From an uncultured Cryomorphaceae bacterium (lineage in GTDB: Bacteria; Bacteroidota; Bacteroidia; Flavobacteriales; UBA7430): 46,600 nt of DNA. Position numbers and translations under genes: made by a program. Location: assembly GCA_902551855.1 (NCBI GenBank), contig CACDER010000004.1:1-46600 (forward strand), written 5' to 3'. Below the pieces are notes generated by a model, which was given only the letters and a program-made list of their open reading frames with translations, did no database searches and was not told the DNA's origin. The first letter of the stretch is position 1. Each line of letters opens with the position of its first letter. Positions 35,671 through 45,390 of this stretch are shown one piece after another.

Positions 35671-36189
35671 ATGGATTACAAAACAATATATGGTATTTAC
35701 AATGATGATGATACACTTTTAAGTGCTGTAAAAAAAATTAGAGGTGAAGGTATTTCTATAAGTGAAGTATATTCTCCTTTTCCAATCCATGGATTAGATA
35801 AAGCTCTTGGTCTTAAAGATACCAGGTTGGCAGTTACTGCTTTTTTATATGGTCTTACTGGATTGAGTCTTGGTTTACTAATGATGTGGTATATGAATAT
35901 TCAGTCTTGGCCAATGAATATAGGAGGAAAACCAAGCTTTAGTTTATTACAAAATTTACCCTCTTTTATTCCTGTAGCGTTTGAATGTACTGTGTTTTTT
36001 GCAGCTCATTTAATGGTAATAACATATTTAATGAGATGTAAATTATATCCAGGTTCATCTAATAAAAGCCCTGATCCTCGAACTACAGATAATATGTTTT
36101 TAATGGAGATAATTGTTAAAGCTGATGAAAAAAAAATATACAAATTATTAGAACAAACTGGAGCAGTAGAAGTAAATGAAAAAGTTTAA
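35671..36189 (+). CDS. actD: Alternative complex III subunit ActD (DUF3341)
   Basis: A 172-residue membrane subunit of the DUF3341 family. A soluble start (YGIYNDDDTLLSAVKKIRGEGISISEVYSPFPIHGLDKALGL) is followed by two helices, AVTAFLYGLTGLSLGLLMMWYM and the segment around IPVAFECTVFFAAHLMVITYLM. A short acidic C-terminal domain ends the protein. ActD has no cofactors and stabilises the complex. It overlaps actE by 14 nt. Confidence 0.92.
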   Translation: MDYKTIYGIYNDDDTLLSAVKKIRGEGISISEVYSPFPIHGLDKALGLKDTRLAVTAFLYGLTGLSLGLLMMWYMNIQSWPMNIGGKPSFSLLQNLPSFIPVAFECTVFFAAHLMVITYLMRCKLYPGSSNKSPDPRTTDNMFLMEIIVKADEKKIYKLLEQTGAVEVNEKV

Positions 36190-36811
36190 ACAAATGACTG
36201 ACATAATTAAATTATTTTATTCAACTTTCATTGATAATAAATTTATCATTTTATTTTCAATTATCAGTATATTCATTATTGCTTGTGGAGCAGATGGTAA
36301 TCACCCAGGATATCAGTACATGCCAGATATGTACGAATCTCCTTCATATGAGACAAATTCTTCAAATCCAGTATTTAAAAATAACTCCACTTCTCAATAC
36401 TTACCTAAAAATTCAATACCTAGAGGATTTGTCCCTTTTGATTTTGATAATACCCTTGATGATTATTTAAGAGCTGGAAATACCTTAGTTAATCCCATAT
36501 CTTACTCCGAAACCGTCTTATCAGAGGGAAAACAATTATTTGAAATGTTTTGCGCTCATTGTCATGGTAAAGAGGGTAATGGTAAAGGAAGTATAAATCA
36601 CCCAGTTTACAGTGCAGTTCCCTCTTATTCTGATTCAATTACTCCAAGAAGGTCTGGTGAACCAATGAATAAATTAAAATCAGGACATATATTTCACTCT
36701 CTTCACTACGGATTAAATGCCATGGGCCCTCATGCAAGTCAATTATCTCAAGAAGAAAGATGGAAAATTGTTCACTATGTTCACAAATTACAAAAGAATA
36801 CTAATGATTAA
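36176..36811 (+). CDS. actE: Alternative complex III subunit ActE (monoheme cytochrome c lipoprotein)
   Basis: A 211-residue lipid-anchored cytochrome. A hydrophobic segment (FIILFSIISIFIIAC) ends in a lipobox Cys, followed by the ActE-specific GADGNHPGYQYMPDMYESPSYE. A c-type heme domain has CAHCHGKEGNGKGS near residue 124 and Met ligand candidates in GLNAMGPHASQL. The start at 36176 lies inside actD. An in-frame ATG at 36194, just after the actD stop, is an equal candidate and would give a shorter n-region. Confidence 0.92.
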   Translation: MKKFKQMTDIIKLFYSTFIDNKFIILFSIISIFIIACGADGNHPGYQYMPDMYESPSYETNSSNPVFKNNSTSQYLPKNSIPRGFVPFDFDNTLDDYLRAGNTLVNPISYSETVLSEGKQLFEMFCAHCHGKEGNGKGSINHPVYSAVPSYSDSITPRRSGEPMNKLKSGHIFHSLHYGLNAMGPHASQLSQEERWKIVHYVHKLQKNTND

Positions 36812-36827
36812 TATTTCGAATTAAAAA

Positions 36828-38309
36828 ATGTATAGAATAAATAAAAATATAAACCTTATTTTGATTTCATTAATGTTTCTGGGTGCCTTGTCTTTAACCT
36901 ATGGTTTTTTTCAAGGTAGAATGCACTTAACTGAATCTGAAATTTCAAAAGTAATCTCTGATCATATTACTGAAAATAAAGTAAAAATAAATATGAATAC
37001 AGATTCTATACACCATGATAATTCAAATTACTCAGAAAATAAAAGTCATCATAAACATAATATACATTCCAGTCATGAGGTAAGTCAAGAGCAATTGGAT
37101 TTGATAAAATATGTTGAAAATTATTTTAAAATTAAATTCACTAATTCTGAAAAAATACATGCAAAAAATTTAGAACATATCATACATATCACTGAACATG
37201 CACTTCATGCTAAAAGTCAAAGACCCTGGTCAAGTTTACTTACTGCAACATTATTATTCTTTGGAGCATCATTATTAACTATTTTTTTTCTTGCTTTACA
37301 ATATGTAGCCGAAGTAGGTTGGTCTGTGATTTTAAAAAGAGTATTCATGGCAATTGGTTCATTTTTACCTTATTCCGCGATTTTTCTTCTAATAATTTTT
37401 ACAACTTCACACTTTCATCTTTTTGGTAATCATACTTACCATTGGATGGCAGAGGGAATCATGAATCCCGAAAGTAATAATTATGATAAAATTATTGCTG
37501 GTAAAGAAGCTTATTTAAATTTTCCTTTTTTCATTTTACGATTTCTAATTTTCTTTCTAGTTTGGATTTTTTTATTTAACAAACTAAAGAATCTTTCTTT
37601 AGAAGAAGATTTAAAAGGAGGTAATAATTATTATTTTTCAAGCAGAAAGTTCTCCGCAATTTTTATAGTTTTTCTAGGAGTTAGTTCTTCTATGTTATCA
37701 TGGGATTGGATAATGTCAATTGATACTCATTGGTTTTCAACCCTTTTTGGATGGTACGTTACTTCAAGCATGTTTGTAACAGCAATGTTGATGATTCTAT
37801 TTTTCACTATGCATCTTAAAAATAATGGATATTTAGAACATGTAAATACAAGTCATATTCATGATATTGGAAAGTTTATTTTTGGTTTTAGTATTTTTTG
37901 GACTTATCTTTGGTTTGCACAATTTTTATTGATTTGGTACGCAAATATACCTGAAGAAGTTACTTATTATATGGCAAGATTTGATGATTACAAAATTCCT
38001 TTTTTTACAGCATTTGTATTAAACTTTTTATTTCCTATCTTGTTATTAGTTAGTAGGTATTCAAAGAGAATTCCTGGTTTTTTAACCTTCGTCAGTGTAT
38101 TTATTTTACTTGGTCATTATCTAGATTTTTTTGTTATGATTATGCCTGGAACTGTAGGTTCCCACTGGAATATTGGAATTGTTGAAGTTGGTACTTTTTT
38201 AGGAATGGGAGGGTTATTTACTAAAGTAATTTTAAATAGCTTATCTAAAATTAATTTAGTACCTAAAAATCATCCAATGATAGAAGAAAGTAAAAATTTT
38301 CACATTTAG
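36828..38309 (+). CDS. actF: Alternative complex III subunit ActF
   Basis: A 493-residue membrane subunit, related to ActC but without the NrfD signatures, completing the quinol oxidoreductase. A first helix (NLILISLMFLGALSLTYGFF) leads to a His-rich stretch (residues about 62-85, with HHD, SHHKHNIHSSHE) and then AKSQRPWSSLLTATLLFFGASL, the conserved entry to the membrane core. Conserved LSWDWIMSIDTHWFSTLFGWY and PEEVTYYMARFDDY follow. His-rich segments at this place are known in flavobacterial ActF and are not unusual in themselves. Confidence 0.92.
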   Translation: MYRINKNINLILISLMFLGALSLTYGFFQGRMHLTESEISKVISDHITENKVKINMNTDSIHHDNSNYSENKSHHKHNIHSSHEVSQEQLDLIKYVENYFKIKFTNSEKIHAKNLEHIIHITEHALHAKSQRPWSSLLTATLLFFGASLLTIFFLALQYVAEVGWSVILKRVFMAIGSFLPYSAIFLLIIFTTSHFHLFGNHTYHWMAEGIMNPESNNYDKIIAGKEAYLNFPFFILRFLIFFLVWIFLFNKLKNLSLEEDLKGGNNYYFSSRKFSAIFIVFLGVSSSMLSWDWIMSIDTHWFSTLFGWYVTSSMFVTAMLMILFFTMHLKNNGYLEHVNTSHIHDIGKFIFGFSIFWTYLWFAQFLLIWYANIPEEVTYYMARFDDYKIPFFTAFVLNFLFPILLLVSRYSKRIPGFLTFVSVFILLGHYLDFFVMIMPGTVGSHWNIGIVEVGTFLGMGGLFTKVILNSLSKINLVPKNHPMIEESKNFHI

Positions 38310-38329
38310 TATGAAGTAAGATTTAATTT

Positions 38330-39481
38330 ATGATTAATTTTTTGATTTTAATTTCTTTAATAGTAGTATTAATAACTTTATCCCAAATTATTAGAATTTT
38401 TGAAATATCTAACAAAATAAAAAATTCTAGAGAATCAGATATCACATACAAAGATAATGATAGACAAGGTAAGTTATTGTTAACATTTGGATTCCTTTTT
38501 ATAGCTTCTTTTTTCCTCATGAATGCTAAGTGGACAAAATCCTTACTTCCGATTTCTGCCTCTGAACATGGTCACGAAATTGACTTATTAATGAATATTT
38601 CTTTGGGGCTAATAATTATTGTTTTTTTGATCCTTCAGCCAGTGTTATTTTATTTTTCGTATAAATATAGAGGTGTTAAAAATAGAAAAGCGCTTTTTAT
38701 AACTCATAACAATAAAGCTGAAATCATTTGGACTATTATCCCAGGTATAGTTTTAACTGTTTTAATTATATATGGGCTTCAAACTTGGTCTAAAGTCATG
38801 GATAGATCTAATATTGATGATGCACTTGTAATAGAGGTTTATGGAAGGCAGTTTGATTGGACTGCAAGGTATGCAGGTGAAGACAATTTTTTGGGAAATG
38901 CAAATGTTAGATTTATTTCTGATGCAAATATTCTAGGAGTAATTTCCAATGATTCATACAAAAGTCAAATTTTTAACATTAATAAAAAAATTGATAAATT
39001 GAAAAATCAAATTTCTGGAGAAAAAAATTACATTAAAAAAAATCAGTTGTCAAAACGCTATGAAAAAATGATTTCAAAAAAATTAAGATTTTCAACTTTA
39101 AAAGAAAAAACTCCCAAAGACCTTTTAAAAGCAGCTGATGATGATATAGTTGTGAGAGAAATTCACTTACCTGTAAATAAGAAGATACACATGAAATTTA
39201 GGGCTCAAGATGTAATCCACTCTGCCTATATGCCCCATTTTAGAGTTCAAATGAATTGTGTACCAGGAATGAATACTGATTTTGTTTTCAGACCAACATT
39301 AACTACAGAAGAAATGAGAAAAGAAGTTAAAAATGAAGATTTTGATTATGTGTTGCTTTGTAATAAAGTTTGTGGTGGAGCTCATTATAATATGCAAATT
39401 AAAATTATTGTTGAATCAGAAGAAAAATTTAATCAATGGATTTCGGGACAAACGAAGTTCGCATTAAGTTACCTAAATTAA
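38330..39481 (+). CDS. coxB: Cytochrome c oxidase subunit II
   Basis: CuA-carrying subunit of the terminal oxidase, 383 residues. It starts with a hydrophobic segment. Two membrane helices of the oxidase fold (about 88-115 and 130-155) precede the periplasmic cupredoxin domain. The CuA ligands are visible: His in FRAQDVIHSAYMPH and CNKVCGGAHYNM (Cys-x3-Cys, His, Met). Between VIEVYGRQFDWTARY and the rest of the cupredoxin domain sits a ~65-residue Lys-rich coiled-coil insertion (INKKIDKLKNQISGE...). There is no cytochrome c fusion at the C-terminus, so electrons probably arrive from ActA, ActE or a soluble carrier. Confidence 0.94.
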   Translation: MINFLILISLIVVLITLSQIIRIFEISNKIKNSRESDITYKDNDRQGKLLLTFGFLFIASFFLMNAKWTKSLLPISASEHGHEIDLLMNISLGLIIIVFLILQPVLFYFSYKYRGVKNRKALFITHNNKAEIIWTIIPGIVLTVLIIYGLQTWSKVMDRSNIDDALVIEVYGRQFDWTARYAGEDNFLGNANVRFISDANILGVISNDSYKSQIFNINKKIDKLKNQISGEKNYIKKNQLSKRYEKMISKKLRFSTLKEKTPKDLLKAADDDIVVREIHLPVNKKIHMKFRAQDVIHSAYMPHFRVQMNCVPGMNTDFVFRPTLTTEEMRKEVKNEDFDYVLLCNKVCGGAHYNMQIKIIVESEEKFNQWISGQTKFALSYLN

Positions 39482-39490
39482 ATTTTAAAT

Positions 39491-41248
39491 ATGTCAGAAA
39501 ATCATAATCATTCGGAAAATTTTTTTTCAAAATACATATTTTCTATTGATCATAAAATGATTGCTAAACAATTTCTAATAACTGGAATGACAATGGGAAT
39601 TATTGCAATGGTCATGTCAGCTTTATTCAGACTTCAATTAGCTAATCCAGGAGAGCCAAACCAAATTCTTTCCTTTTTTTTAGGAGATTGGGCACAGGGA
39701 GGTGTAATGGATCCAAATATGTATCTTGCTTTAGTTACAATTCATGGTACTCTCATGGTTTTTTTCTTGCTTACAGGAGGACTTAGTGGTACATTCGCTA
39801 ATTTATTAATTCCCCTTCAAATAGGAGCAAGGGATATGGCTTCAGGTTTCATTAATGCCCTTTCATACTGGTTTTTTTTCCTTTCTTCTATTATTATGTT
39901 ATCCTCTTTATTTGTTGAGTCAGGTCCTGCTTCTGGAGGATGGACAATATATCCGCCTTTGAGTGCTGTTCCTCAAGCCATGCCAGGGTCAGGTTTAGGA
40001 ATGACTTTGTGGTTAATTTCTATGACATTATTTATTGTATCTTCTTTACTTGGTGGATTAAATTATATTGTCACAATTTTAAATTTAAGAACAAAAGGTA
40101 TGACTATGGCAAGAATGCCCTTGACAATGTGGGCAATTTTTATGACTGCAATATTAGGAGTACTTTCATTTCCTGTTCTTGTTTCAGCTGTTCTCCTTCT
40201 TGTATTTGATAGAAGTTTTGGAACAAGTTTTTATCTTTCAGATATAATGATCCAAGGTGAAGTTTTAGCTAATAGTGGGGGTTCTCCTGTTTTATTTGAG
40301 CACTTATTTTGGTTTTTAGGTCATCCTGAAGTATATATAGTTTTATTACCTGCACTAGGTATCACTTCTGAAGTGATTGCTACAAATTCAAGAAAACCAA
40401 TTTTTGGCTACAGAGCAATGGTTGGTTCAATTTTTGCAATTGGTTTTTTATCCTTTATCGTTTGGGCTCATCACATGTTTATATCAGGTATGAGTCCATT
40501 TTTGGGTTCAGTTTTTACATTTACCACATTATTAATTGCAATTCCTTCTGCAGTCAAAGCTTTTAATTACCTTGCAACCTTATGGAAGGGTAATTTGCAG
40601 TTTACTCCTGCTATGTTGTTTTCCATAGGATTAGTCTCGACATTCATAACTGGTGGGCTTACTGGACTTATACTTGGTGATAGTGCTCTTGATATTAATG
40701 TCCATGATACATATTTTGTTGTTGGTCATTTTCATATAGTTATGGGATTATCTGCAACTTTTGGAGCATTTGCAGGGATATATCACTGGTTCCCAAAAAT
40801 GTATGGAAGAATGATGAACAAAACCTTGGGATATATTCATTTTTGGTTAACAATTGTTTGTGCATATGGAGTATTTTTTCCAATGCACTATTTAGGTCTT
40901 GCTGGTTTACCAAGAAGATATTACAGCAACACAGCGTTCCCGATGTTTGATGATTTGGTCAATATTAATTCAGTAGTTACTTTTTTTGCTGCAACTGCTG
41001 CAATTGTTCAGTTGATTTTCTTATTTAATTTTATTTATAGTATCTTTAGAGGAGAGAGAGCTGTTATGAATCCATGGAAGTCGAATACATTAGAATGGAC
41101 TACACCAGTTGAAAGAATCCACGGAAATTGGCCTGGTAAAATCCCGCAAGTATACAGATGGGCATATGATTACAGCAAACCAGGTTCAGAAAAAGATTTT
41201 ATTCCTCAGAATATTCCTCTTAAAAGTGATGAATCAGAGTCATTATAA
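39491..41248 (+). CDS. coxA: Cytochrome c oxidase subunit I
   Basis: Catalytic heme-copper subunit, 585 residues. Twelve or so helices with the expected residues: heme a His in VTIHGTLMVFF, the CuB/Tyr segment FWFLGHPEVYIVLLPALG, CuB histidines WAHHMFISGMSP, and heme ligands in VHDTYFVVGHFHIVMG. SGPASGGWTIYPPLSA is the usual outside loop. The PEVY signature marks it as A-type, proton-pumping. coxC (subunit III) is not adjacent and must lie elsewhere if present. ruvB follows 28 nt downstream. Confidence 0.97.
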   Translation: MSENHNHSENFFSKYIFSIDHKMIAKQFLITGMTMGIIAMVMSALFRLQLANPGEPNQILSFFLGDWAQGGVMDPNMYLALVTIHGTLMVFFLLTGGLSGTFANLLIPLQIGARDMASGFINALSYWFFFLSSIIMLSSLFVESGPASGGWTIYPPLSAVPQAMPGSGLGMTLWLISMTLFIVSSLLGGLNYIVTILNLRTKGMTMARMPLTMWAIFMTAILGVLSFPVLVSAVLLLVFDRSFGTSFYLSDIMIQGEVLANSGGSPVLFEHLFWFLGHPEVYIVLLPALGITSEVIATNSRKPIFGYRAMVGSIFAIGFLSFIVWAHHMFISGMSPFLGSVFTFTTLLIAIPSAVKAFNYLATLWKGNLQFTPAMLFSIGLVSTFITGGLTGLILGDSALDINVHDTYFVVGHFHIVMGLSATFGAFAGIYHWFPKMYGRMMNKTLGYIHFWLTIVCAYGVFFPMHYLGLAGLPRRYYSNTAFPMFDDLVNINSVVTFFAATAAIVQLIFLFNFIYSIFRGERAVMNPWKSNTLEWTTPVERIHGNWPGKIPQVYRWAYDYSKPGSEKDFIPQNIPLKSDESESL

Positions 41249-41276
41249 TTGTAAGTATAAATAAAAGTAATTTAAA

Positions 41277-42281
41277 ATGGAAGATAATTTAAACTCAGAG
41301 GAAAAAGAATTTGAGGTTAAATTACGTCCTGCTTTTTTTAAAGATTTTTCTGGACAAAAAAAAATTATTGATAACTTATCTATTTTTGTCAAAGCAGCTA
41401 ATCAAAGAGATGATTCACTTGATCATGTATTACTCCATGGCCCACCAGGTTTGGGAAAAACAACTTTAGCTTCAGTTATATCTAATGAATTAGGAGTAAA
41501 TATTAAAGTTACCTCAGGTCCTGTTCTTGATAAACCAGGAGATCTTGCTGGATTACTTACAAGTCTAGCTGAAAGAGATGTATTATTTATTGACGAAATT
41601 CATAGGTTATCTCCAGTAATTGAAGAGTATTTGTATTCAGCAATGGAGGATTACAAAATAGATATATTAATTGAATCTGGACCAAATGCAAGATCAGTAC
41701 AGATAGATTTAAATCCTTTTACTTTAATTGGAGCTACTACAAGATCTGGATTGTTAACGTCTCCGCTAAGAGCTCGTTTTGGAATTAATTGTAGGTTAGA
41801 ATATTACAATAATCAATTGTTATCTAGTATAATAAAAAGATCTTCTAAAATATTAAACATTTCAATTTTAGATTTATCTGCTGGAAAAATTGCATCTAGA
41901 AGCAGAGGTACCCCTAGAATTGCCAATTCTTTATTAAGGAGGGTAAGAGATTTTGCTCAAATAAAGGGTAATGGTAAAATTGATAATGAAATTACCGATT
42001 ATGCCTTAAAAGCTTTAAAAGTTGATTTAAAGGGACTAGATGAAATGGATTTATCAATTTTGAAAACAATTATTAATAAATTTAATGGAGGTCCTGTTGG
42101 TATTTCAACAATTGCAACAGCAGTTAGTGAGAAAGTCTCAACTATTGAAGAAGTATATGAACCATATTTAATTCAAGAAGGATATATTTTAAGAACTCAA
42201 AGAGGAAGAGTTGCAACTAAACTAGCATATGAGCATTTGAAAATTGATTTTAAAAATGGTGAAAAATTAAGTTTATTTTAA
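41277..42281 (+). CDS. ruvB: Holliday junction branch-migration helicase RuvB
   Basis: AAA+ motor driving Holliday-junction migration with RuvA, 334 residues. Walker A GPPGLGKT is at 55-62, Walker [10 protein letters not shown] at about 103-111, sensor 1 [19 protein letters not shown] with the Arg finger in the same region, and a C-terminal winged-helix domain ends [16 protein letters not shown]. It is probably read through from coxA, given the short gap. It is tail-to-tail with the beta-barrel gene. Confidence 0.97.
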   Translation: MEDNLNSEEKEFEVKLRPAFFKDFSGQKKIIDNLSIFVKAANQRDDSLDHVLLHGPPGLGKTTLASVISNELGVNIKVTSGPVLDKPGDLAGLLTSLAERDVLFIDEIHRLSPVIEEYLYSAMEDYKIDILIESGPNARSVQIDLNPFTLIGATTRSGLLTSPLRARFGINCRLEYYNNQLLSSIIKRSSKILNISILDLSAGKIASRSRGTPRIANSLLRRVRDFAQIKGNGKIDNEITDYALKALKVDLKGLDEMDLSILKTIINKFNGGPVGISTIATAVSEKVSTIEEVYEPYLIQEGYILRTQRGRVATKLAYEHLKIDFKNGEKLSLF

Positions 42282-42285
42282 TTTA

Positions 42286-42864
42286 TTAAATTGTTTTATA
42301 AAGTAAAATTGAAATAAAATTGGAATATTCACCTCTATTAAAAAATAGTTTTTGTTTAGAATTGTGTTCTCTTACAGGAGTTATAGAGTGATTAAATCTG
42401 AAATTAATTTTGTAATTTTTGTTTAATAACTTAACAAAACCTAAAATGTAATCTATATTAAAAAAGTTAGGATTATCATTTTTTTCACTCTCATAAAATT
42501 TTACTAAAAAATTTGAACTTAATCCGCTTTCAATTTCGATTTTTTTTGATAGCTCTCTGAAATAAAGAATCGGAATTGAGATATAGTTTAGCTTATATTT
42601 ATAGAAGTTTAAATCATTTTCAAAACTACCTTTTTGAGAATAAAGCATTTCAATTTTAATATAATTATTTGATTTTATGTTATTTTCACCCTTTAAATTT
42701 GGTAAAATAATATATGACCCAAAATTCATACCTATTTTATTATATCCAGCATACCCGTCACCAGATATTTGACTCATATTAATTCCTCCAATAAGTCCTG
42801 CTCCAAAATTTTGACTAAAACAACTTAATGTTGGAATTAAAAAGTAGATAAATAATAATCTCAT
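42286..42864 (-). CDS. Outer-membrane beta-barrel protein (PorT-like family)
   Basis: A 192-residue protein with a signal peptide (MRLLFIYFLIPTLSCFSQ) and alternating hydrophobic strands typical of an eight-stranded barrel. The opening AGLIGGINMSQISGDGYAGYNKIGMNFGSYI is the common start of the outer-membrane beta-barrel family that includes PorT. The C-terminal GEYSNFISILLYKTI ends in a hydrophobic/aromatic strand. PorT proper is a T9SS assembly protein. This one may be only a structural relative. It is the last gene of the tlpA cluster, 1 nt from the Omp28-like gene. Confidence 0.75.
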   Translation of the reverse strand: MRLLFIYFLIPTLSCFSQNFGAGLIGGINMSQISGDGYAGYNKIGMNFGSYIILPNLKGENNIKSNNYIKIEMLYSQKGSFENDLNFYKYKLNYISIPILYFRELSKKIEIESGLSSNFLVKFYESEKNDNPNFFNIDYILGFVKLLNKNYKINFRFNHSITPVREHNSKQKLFFNRGEYSNFISILLYKTI

Positions 42865-42865
42865 A

Positions 42866-43732
42866 TTAATTAATCAGTTTATTCTTTTCAGCTTGGAGAA
42901 CTTCATATGTTTCAATATCGTAAATAATTCCTATGATATTAATATTATTAATATTCCATTCATAATTTTTATTAATACTATATCTATTTAAAAATATTTG
43001 AGATGACTTTTGATTATTTAAATCTACCCCCCATGAACCATTAAGAGATTTTCTTAAAACATTGTTATGTATATAATTTTCGACGTATCCATTAGGAGAA
43101 CTTTCGTCTTTTTGTCTAGATATCAGACTATCTTCTGTGATTACTATTTTAAACCTTATATCATTCTGATTATAATTTCCAATGTCAATTCTTGAATCAA
43201 TACAAATTAGATCTTCATTTTCATCAAAAGAAGAATTAAGTTGGATTTGTAAATCATACAAATTTTGAGTTAAAGAGATTTGATTAATGATATTTTCTTC
43301 CCATTCAGTATACTTTAGTATATGTTGATTATTCAAAAAATTAACTCTATTGACTAATCCGTTTGGTGGTCCATCATCACTATTACCAAATTGATAATCC
43401 CAATCATTTCCAACTTCAGAGGTATAATCAGTAGGATAATTTGAACTTATCCTTGCAAAAAAACCCGCATGAATAGATATTGCAATTAAATCATCATTGT
43501 AAATTTCAAGTAATTCAGAAACTTTAGACCCTGCTGGGGGACATGTAGAGCATTGGTGACCTGTATAGTATTCTAGTAAAATTTTTCTCTTTGTGTTATT
43601 TGGATAACCAAAATAGTATTCATCACAATATTCATTAACTTGATTCATTTGATTAATGAAAGGTTCTTCAATAATATCACATGCAAAAAAATGAATTGTT
43701 AAAAAAAAAATAAAGATATGTTTATTATTCAT
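42866..43732 (-). CDS. Omp28-related lipoprotein with thioredoxin-like CxxC
   Basis: A 288-residue lipoprotein: signal with lipobox ending at Cys18 (FLTIHFFAC), then the Omp28-type module LLEYYTGHQCSTCPPAG with Cys61-x-x-Cys64, a thioredoxin-like active site, and IAISIHAGFFA. The C-terminal half is beta-rich. Omp28-like proteins are outer-membrane-associated in Bacteroidota, and the exact function is unknown. Together with the TlpA-like gene two positions upstream, it suggests a periplasmic redox couple. Confidence 0.85.
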   Translation of the reverse strand: MNNKHIFIFFLTIHFFACDIIEEPFINQMNQVNEYCDEYYFGYPNNTKRKILLEYYTGHQCSTCPPAGSKVSELLEIYNDDLIAISIHAGFFARISSNYPTDYTSEVGNDWDYQFGNSDDGPPNGLVNRVNFLNNQHILKYTEWEENIINQISLTQNLYDLQIQLNSSFDENEDLICIDSRIDIGNYNQNDIRFKIVITEDSLISRQKDESSPNGYVENYIHNNVLRKSLNGSWGVDLNNQKSSQIFLNRYSINKNYEWNINNINIIGIIYDIETYEVLQAEKNKLIN

Positions 43733-43734
43733 AA

Positions 43735-45384
43735 TTAGAAAGTTGAGTTTATTGATAATAATATTCCATTTGAAGCTGGAACCACTCTACATACTCCACC
43801 AATACAAAATACTCCAGCTCTCTGTTTTCCATATGTAGTAGAAAATCTTGTTTTTCCTTTATTGATTCCAAATGAAAAAGTTGGATAGTTTATTTTTTTT
43901 ATTGAGTTGCCACTATTATACATATTTTGGAAGGCAAAAAAATATTTCGGAGAAATAGAGTATTCAATAAGTCCCATTAACCAATCACCTTCATGTTCTT
44001 GGGTTTTTAAAATCTGAATTTCATTTCTTATTGAGTGTTTAGGTTTAATTTTATATTGAGTTTCTAAAATATATATATTTGCATAAATCATACCCTGATA
44101 TGAGTATCCTAAAATTTCAGAACTGTTATAATGGGTATTAATATATGTTGAAATTAAATTTAATTTTTTAGATATTTTTTTATTAATTTCAATATTTAAT
44201 TCTTGAAAAAATTTCACTTCACCAATTTTTAAAAAATTACTCTTATATCCCAGCGTTCCAGTCTCTCCAATATCAGTAGCGTTATTGATTTTATTTTTGT
44301 CAATTGAATAAGAATTTGAAAAATTAATATTCAAACCTGTACCGTATTTTCCTCCAAAAAAACTTTGTTTTTTAAATTTATAATTCATATCAAATTGAAG
44401 GCCCATTTCACCATTTGTTATTGTTGCATAGGGATAAATAGTCGCTAGAGCATATGTTTGTTGCTTTGTTAGAGCAGGTAAATAATTTATCAATAGATTT
44501 TGAAGTGATTCATTTCTTTCAGAACGAAAATCCATATTATCAATTCTTTTAGCTGAAAGATTTATACCAAACCCCCTGATTGAATAATTAGTATTAATTA
44601 AAATAGCATTACCTTTTTTAAAGATGAAATTATTAACATATGATGGATCATTATATTTTGAAACATACTCAGCCTCAAGGTTCCAATTTTTTAAATTAAA
44701 TAAGAATCTTGAACTCCAAGCTCCTACATTTTCAGGTAAATTATATTTTGGATTATTGTCTTTTTCATATTTACTGACAAAGCTCAAACCTATAGTCAGA
44801 TTTGAAGAAAAATTTAGTTTATTGAAAATTTCATTCAATATAAATTCGGAATCTAAACCTCTAACAATTCCATCAGATTTTGTAAAAAAAATTCTTTGTC
44901 TTCCAATAAGAGATTTAAAATTAATTCCTTTAATTATATTAAACTTCATTCTAACTCCCTCAAAAGCATTATCATATCCTAGGTTTCTCTCTTCATATGC
45001 TCTCAATATCATTCCTGATCCAAATTGTTCGTAAAAGTTTCCAACAGTAATATCTATTTCATCATTGTGAAACTGAAAATATCTATAAGTAATTCCTTCA
45101 CCTTTGTAACCTGAAGGATATCCTAATAGAGGGTTAAGATAATTTTCATATCTTAATCCCATACTAATTTTTTTTGAAGAGTAAATTAAGTTGGTAAATC
45201 CATTATTTAATAATCTTTCTTCTGGAAAATCGGAAAAGGGATTATTAATATTAAAATCTAGTTTTTTATCAGGTAAGTATAATTGAAAATCATTTTGAAA
45301 ATTACCGCTAATATTACCATCAAAATTTATTTGTGAAAATGTTAAAATTGGAATAAGAAACACTATTAAAATTAAATATTTCAT
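43735..45384 (-). CDS. DUF6029 family outer-membrane protein
   Basis: A 549-residue exported protein: signal peptide (about 1-18, LILIVFLIPILTFSQ), then a long run of alternating beta strands characteristic of an outer-membrane barrel, with DITVGNFYEQFGSGMILRAYEERNLGYDNA as its best-conserved part. The C-terminus contains TTYGKQRAGVFCIGGVCRVVPA, with a CxxxxC pair, before a hydrophobic terminal strand. I recognise it as the DUF6029 family, which in Bacteroidota regularly sits between TlpA-like and Omp28-like genes. That conserved linkage suggests a shared but undefined job. Confidence 0.8.
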   Translation of the reverse strand: MKYLILIVFLIPILTFSQINFDGNISGNFQNDFQLYLPDKKLDFNINNPFSDFPEERLLNNGFTNLIYSSKKISMGLRYENYLNPLLGYPSGYKGEGITYRYFQFHNDEIDITVGNFYEQFGSGMILRAYEERNLGYDNAFEGVRMKFNIIKGINFKSLIGRQRIFFTKSDGIVRGLDSEFILNEIFNKLNFSSNLTIGLSFVSKYEKDNNPKYNLPENVGAWSSRFLFNLKNWNLEAEYVSKYNDPSYVNNFIFKKGNAILINTNYSIRGFGINLSAKRIDNMDFRSERNESLQNLLINYLPALTKQQTYALATIYPYATITNGEMGLQFDMNYKFKKQSFFGGKYGTGLNINFSNSYSIDKNKINNATDIGETGTLGYKSNFLKIGEVKFFQELNIEINKKISKKLNLISTYINTHYNSSEILGYSYQGMIYANIYILETQYKIKPKHSIRNEIQILKTQEHEGDWLMGLIEYSISPKYFFAFQNMYNSGNSIKKINYPTFSFGINKGKTRFSTTYGKQRAGVFCIGGVCRVVPASNGILLSINSTF

Positions 45385-45390
45385 AAAAAA

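Noticed and set aside
37010-37080. His-rich stretch of ActF as a novel metal sensor
   Set aside because: Similar His-rich segments are common at this place in flavobacterial ActF, so it was not listed as a finding.
44624-45034. 136-aa plus-strand ORF
   Set aside because: Lies wholly antisense inside the DUF6029 gene and has no family pattern.
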